Program-made: the position numbers and the translations under genes | Assembly: GCA_947652115.1 (NCBI GenBank) | Contig: OX393562.1 | Location: forward strand, 26,273,003 to 26,337,002 | DNA: 64,000 nucleotides | Direction: 5' to 3' | DNA from: Blastomussa wellsi | Taxonomy: Eukaryota; Cnidaria; Anthozoa; Scleractinia; Plerogyridae | In this document: one piece after another, positions 61,001 through 64,000 of the stretch | How positions within the stretch are numbered: the stretch's first letter is position 1 | Layout of the letters: every line of letters starts with the position of its first letter | The notes under the pieces: model-generated | Seen by the model: the letters and a program-made list of their open reading frames with translations, nothing else | What the model was told of the DNA's origin: nothing | The model's database searches: none

Positions 61001-63488
61001 CATTCAGTCAAACGAGCTATCGAAAACTCAAAAGGAAAGAGTAGGGGAAAAGTGACTCTTCCTCAACGGGAGTTTTCAGTCTTGTCTAAAATCAGCCCTT
61101 TTGTGAAAGACGCTTTACAGTCTGTTACATTGATAGAAGTGCTTCTGCCTTTCTTGAGTTCTTCTCAAAAGGTCGAAACAGCGAACAATATCCTAAAAAC
61201 CGTCAAAAGCCTGCTGGCCAAAGTGGATTCACCGAGAGACTTCCTTACTCCTTTGTCGAGGCTCTTCTCGAAGATTAACACTCGAGGCACAAGGCAGTTC
61301 CTGTGTGACGTGTTTCTTGAGGTGGCAAAGGTTGATTCAAGCTACTCGTCGGAGACGTGTGAAATTCTTGCTCGTTTGAACGCGTGGAATGTGAAGCGTC
61401 TTGAAGAACCTGATTATGATGCAAGGCTCGAGGGATTTTCCTCTGCCAAGCTTCTCGTCCAACAGGATGCACTGAAAACAGAGGAAATTCTACCATTACT
61501 GCACAACTGCATTTATTTCGTTTTGGCCAGTGATGACTTGTCTATTAGAGACAGTGCTGGTAGCTGTATGAGTTGCATCGTGCGTTATGTTGTACAACGG
61601 AGTGGAGAAAAAGACGAGGCATTTCATGTTCTGATCATGAGGTGTCTGCTACCAGCTTGTAGAAAAGCTATCTCTTCTAAGAAAGAGGTATTTCTAGAAA
61701 TGATTGATTTTATTGAGTCCAATATTGTTTTCTAGTATGTTGCATTTAGTGGCAGCCAATTGCCAACCAAGACGGAGTGGTCTTCAGCTTCGATGACGGG
61801 AGCGGATTATTAATGCTGTAATAGCCCATTTCCGTGTTCCCTTTACCCTCAGTTTCAAAACGAGTCTAAGTGCGAAACTATTCATATGGAAATGAGCTCG
61901 TTTTGCATGAGAATGAAGATGCAGGTAAAATACATTTTCCTGCGAATGGTTTCGCCCTTAGACTCGTTTTGACGCTGAGGCAAAAGAGAACTCGGAAATG
62001 GCCTATTACGTTGCGCTTATTCTTACTAAAGGTCAAGGGGACAACCCATGTAGCTAGAGTTCTGAGCGTATGTACAGTATTAAAGCGTTAGTTAAACTTT
62101 TATGAATATTTCTCCGTAGCTTGCCAGGAATGAATTCCTCGGTGTGCTTTCCACGATGGTTCGCGAGTTTGAACACGATTCCTTCTCAGATTTGAAAGTT
62201 CTCTTGGACGATGATCCCGAGAAAGACTTCTTTGAAAACATCAAGCACATTCAGGTGAGGAAATGTTCTCGAATCTCATCCAAGTCAATAGACCATATTC
62301 GCGATAGCCGCCATGATAGTTTTCATATTGTAATGGAAATTAGCCACGTTGTCTGCCAGGGGGCAAACATAGAAATGATACCGTTTCTCGGAAAATCGGA
62401 CGGTCTAAATAGTGAAGTATCTGCGGTAATGCCACGTTTGAGAGCCAATTTATGGAATAATGATTTCATTATAAGGTTAGTTTGAAATGGTTACTCAACA
62501 CTTTGACTTGTAAACTACGCAAGTCGTTTTCTTTTTACTAGTGCCAAAATTGCGTTAAAATTAGAATGCAAATGACATAAAGCTATTTTGAATGATGTTC
62601 CCCCACATTAGCCTTCATTTCAAGCTAGTTCCAGTAGAATACCGAGAATACGAATAGATCGAGCTGACCTAAGCAAATGAGAATTCAAATACTGAATGGA
62701 ACAGCTCGGAGAGCGATGCTTTGCCAGTTGGACATATTTATGGGCAGTCAAGTGGCCCAGCATTTTTGTTGTGGTTTGAAAGCTGAGCGGTTTTTCCAAG
62801 TTTCTGTTCAATTATACTTCACTTTTACAAGACATTGAAGAAAAAAAACCATTGTTTGATTTATGTCGCTCCAGCAAACCCAGACCAGTCTGAAGCTAGA
62901 GTTCATATCTAATCTATATTAGTCAAAATCTACTAGTATACTAATGCAAATGCCGCAATCTGATTGGCTGAGCTACTGCACACTATTAGCCATTAGAGTG
63001 CAGTGGTTGAAGGTCGTCTTTAAAATGGCGATATCTTCGCGCTTTAGCGAAGTTTCGAAGGAAGATTTTGAACTTTTTTCGGCCTCATCAACTATCACCT
63101 CATAGAAATCTCGAGCTCATAATCTGATTGTTAACTAACATTATCGTAGCATTGCCAAATCTATTAACATAGCAGTTAGTTGATATTATTATTATTGTTA
63201 TTTTTTGGCATTGCAGCTCCATCGCCGTATTCGCGCGCTTCGCCGCCTGCAGTCACATTGCCAGCAGCACAGCCTCAGAACCGCAAGTCTGACAACCTTC
63301 ATGTTGCCACTGGTAACGCACTGCGTGTTTGATCACACGGCTGCTAAGGAGCACAATCTTGTCACCGAGGCTGTCACCACGATAGGAACAATATCGGCCA
63401 GCTTACCTTGGTCCAAGTATTGCTCACTTTTAAGACATTATTTGAAGCTATTACCTGTTGAAAAACATTTCCAGAAAGTAATCGTGAG
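49008..63488 (+). CDS. UTP20: UTP20, small-subunit processome component (DRIM), 5' 16 exons, partial
   Basis: Nucleolar HEAT-repeat scaffold of the SSU processome, needed for 18S rRNA processing. Exons: 49008-49516, 50639-50942, 51544-51792, 52582-53096, 53869-54075, 55158-55377, 55862-56174, 56784-57045, 57964-58452, 58573-58739, 59126-59328, 59607-59747, 60017-60300, 60910-61687, 62120-62254 and 63217-63488. All are GT-AG with continuous phase, and total 5,048 coding bases (about 1,682 aa). The human protein is about 2,785 aa, so roughly 60% is here and the gene continues to the right. Family marks: N-terminal MVKRKEVNTHRFKGFTERI, QFAAESFSFLMRKIKDSRK, and in exons 9-10 the DRIM core (LGLFTAFKNPKALFKEPEL, LAIKCLFTYKFDYLEPYKEN, RLLDDENFRDELAHFSVDED, LYGKM). 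Protein is alpha-helical throughout, with acidic inserts in exons 8-9 and 13. ATG 49008 is the first start in frame with the conserved N-terminus. Single-copy housekeeping gene; no defect seen. Confidence 0.95.
50108..50240 (+). repeat. tRNA-derived SINE in UTP20 intron 1
   Basis: GGTTCGAATCCCGTTGAAGCC gives a B box followed by CCTAAATTTTTTCAGGCTTC and a TTGCTTCAATTG tail, the usual layout of a tRNA-type SINE. The A box region (CACATTGGGAGCATTGCACC) is weaker. Confidence 0.65.
51955..52416. mobile_element. MITE with long inverted ends in UTP20 intron 3
   Basis: The left end (GGCCGTCCACCCCAGGGGGG then TACTCGGGATTTCAAGTG and GGGGATGATCGAA) is inverted at the right end (TTCGATCATCCCCATCACTTG through ACCCCCCGTGGGCCGTCCAC). 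The body is rich in TTTTTTGGGGT. Confidence 0.85.
53384..53560. mobile_element. MITE, GGCCATTTCCGAGTTC family (subfamily 1), UTP20 intron 4
   Basis: Shares the centre TTTTGTGATGGTAAT.AGTTT and the arms with 11981-12155. Confidence 0.85.
53707..53738. repeat. (GT)n(G)n tract
   Basis: GTGTGTGTGTG followed by an uninterrupted run of about 20 G; a likely G-quadruplex former and sequencing-error hotspot. Confidence 0.9.
54104..55096. repeat. 21-bp minisatellite in UTP20 intron 5
   Basis: About 46 units of TCTCTTGATTCAAGAATCGCG with drift. The unit length is a multiple of three and stop-free, so frames on the plus strand repeat SLDSRIA or LLIQESR, and on the minus strand FLNQETR. The whole array sits between a clean donor (54076) and acceptor (55157) of UTP20, so it is intronic. 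The CTTGATTCAAG core of each unit is nearly self-complementary. Confidence 0.95.
57076..57263. mobile_element. MITE, GGCCATTTCCGAGTTC family (subfamily 2), UTP20 intron 8
   Basis: Same ends as 11981-12155 but with a different centre (CATATGGAAATGAGCTCGTT) shared only with 61820-62006. Confidence 0.9.
57713..57913. mobile_element. MITE with GGCCTGGATCACACTAG ends, UTP20 intron 8
   Basis: The ends GGCCTGGATCACACTAG and CTAGTGTGAACCAGGCC are inverted copies. The interior is rich in ATGTCGTTATG / CATAACGACAT. Confidence 0.75.
59390..59500 (+). repeat. Dispersed repeat shared with the receptor gene
   Basis: Matches 27788-27890 (GGACAATAGAACAAACGACA, CCCTAGCCCC). In UTP20 intron 11. Confidence 0.7.
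60613..60802. mobile_element. MITE with TAGCCTGCGTAGC ends, UTP20 intron 13
   Basis: Inverted-orientation, nearly identical copy of 34823-35013. Confidence 0.9.
61820..62006. mobile_element. MITE, GGCCATTTCCGAGTTC family (subfamily 2), UTP20 intron 14
   Basis: About 90% like 57076-57263 across the whole length by eye, including the centre. Confidence 0.9.
62255..63216 (+). other. UTP20 intron 15
   Basis: No exon or complete repeat recognised. The open stretch 62255-62485 extends exon 15 past its donor but has no UTP20-like residues, so it is intron. A block near 62950-63110 (CTGATTGGCTGAGCTACTGC) looks like part of a dispersed repeat. Confidence 0.5.
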
Positions 63489-64000
63489 GTAAGGAGATTC
63501 GCGTTTGTTAAAAAAAGCTATGACTTCATAACTTTGGGTCTGAATGCACTCTATCCGTTGTCTTTGGTTTCATCCGAGGAAGATGTCAGTTGCGCGAGTT
63601 TTTGGCGTTTCTGTTTTCTGGTCACGTGACTTTCCAAAAATGGTCACAACTGCCAAAAGTGGAAGCAGCCTCCAATAGAAGAAGCGTGACAAAAAACTAA
63701 TCCCAGGATTGAAAGTGAATCCAAGATATGATTGCTAGAAGCCATCCATAGCAACCGTTGTGTAGTTAGGGGTCTTCAGGTTCGACGTAACGTTGATATT
63801 ACGGAGTTTTAGCAACGAGAACGGCGACGGCAACGAAAACGTCATTTCAAAATGTAACGTCTCGTTTCTGTAACGCTTCCGCAATTATTGAAATCAGTTT
63901 AACTTGGAAAATACTGACGAACTCTCCAGGAACTAAATTACTATGAACGGTGTTAAAGTGCGGAAAAAGAAATAAAACTTTGCCGCCATGTCCGCACATT
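63489..64000 (+). other. UTP20 intron 16 (to window end)
   Basis: Begins with the donor GTAAGG. No further exon seen before the window ends. Confidence 0.7.

Noticed and set aside
62255..62485. Extension of UTP20 exon 15 as coding sequence
   Set aside because: A good donor (CAG|GTGAGG) at 62254/62255 and an in-phase next exon at 63217 make it intron; the residues beyond the donor are not UTP20-like.

Overview
The window is a piece of an animal nuclear genome. Genes are split by many short GT-AG introns and separated by repeat-rich DNA, with no operons and no bacterial signals. The gene content (GABA-B-like class C receptor, astacin protease, CmcI-family protein, intronless class A GPCR, UTP20), together with abundant Penelope-like, SINE and foldback (MITE) repeats, fits a cnidarian, most likely a stony coral or another anthozoan. 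The taxon is an inference; no species can be named from the sequence.

Layout. 1-4.4 kb (minus): first five exons of a secreted astacin metalloprotease that runs off the left edge. 3.8-8.9 kb: Penelope-like retroelement (PLE) remains, with an inverted truncated copy fused to a forward copy that contains a 200-N gap, flanked by cytosine-rich simple repeat. 9-14.5 kb: gene-poor, with foldback MITEs and tRNA-derived SINEs. 14.6-17.06 kb (plus): a CmcI-family (PF04989-like) gene with a probable frameshift. 17.3-28.9 kb (minus): a complete 16-exon GABA-B-like receptor of about 762 aa, convergent with the previous gene and only about 245 bp from it. 29-42 kb: no certain gene; an old duplication, a perfect 162-bp palindrome built around a SINE tail, a conserved-looking SINE, and a tandemly duplicated unit with multiplied hairpins. 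43.67-44.80 kb (plus): an intronless class A GPCR. 45.4-47.8 kb: a decayed LINE lacking its reverse transcriptase, between 26-bp inverted repeats. 49.0-64 kb (plus): 16 exons (about 1,680 residues) of UTP20, continuing off the right edge, with introns full of MITEs and a 1-kb 21-bp minisatellite.

The genes do not form a pathway; they are independent eukaryotic loci. Exon calls were made by hand: each junction was checked for splice dinucleotides, and reading phase is continuous through all 16 receptor exons, all 16 UTP20 exons and the 5 astacin exons. Most other open frames in the window are chance or repeat-derived. The observations most worth checking are the degenerate hammerhead-like fold kept in the PLE terminal repeats, the partial receptor-exon duplicates lying in that gene's own introns, the palindrome built from a SINE tail, the hairpin copy-number change between two duplicated units, and the coding-phase 21-bp minisatellite in UTP20. 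I did not find convincing evidence of a wholly new multi-gene system.
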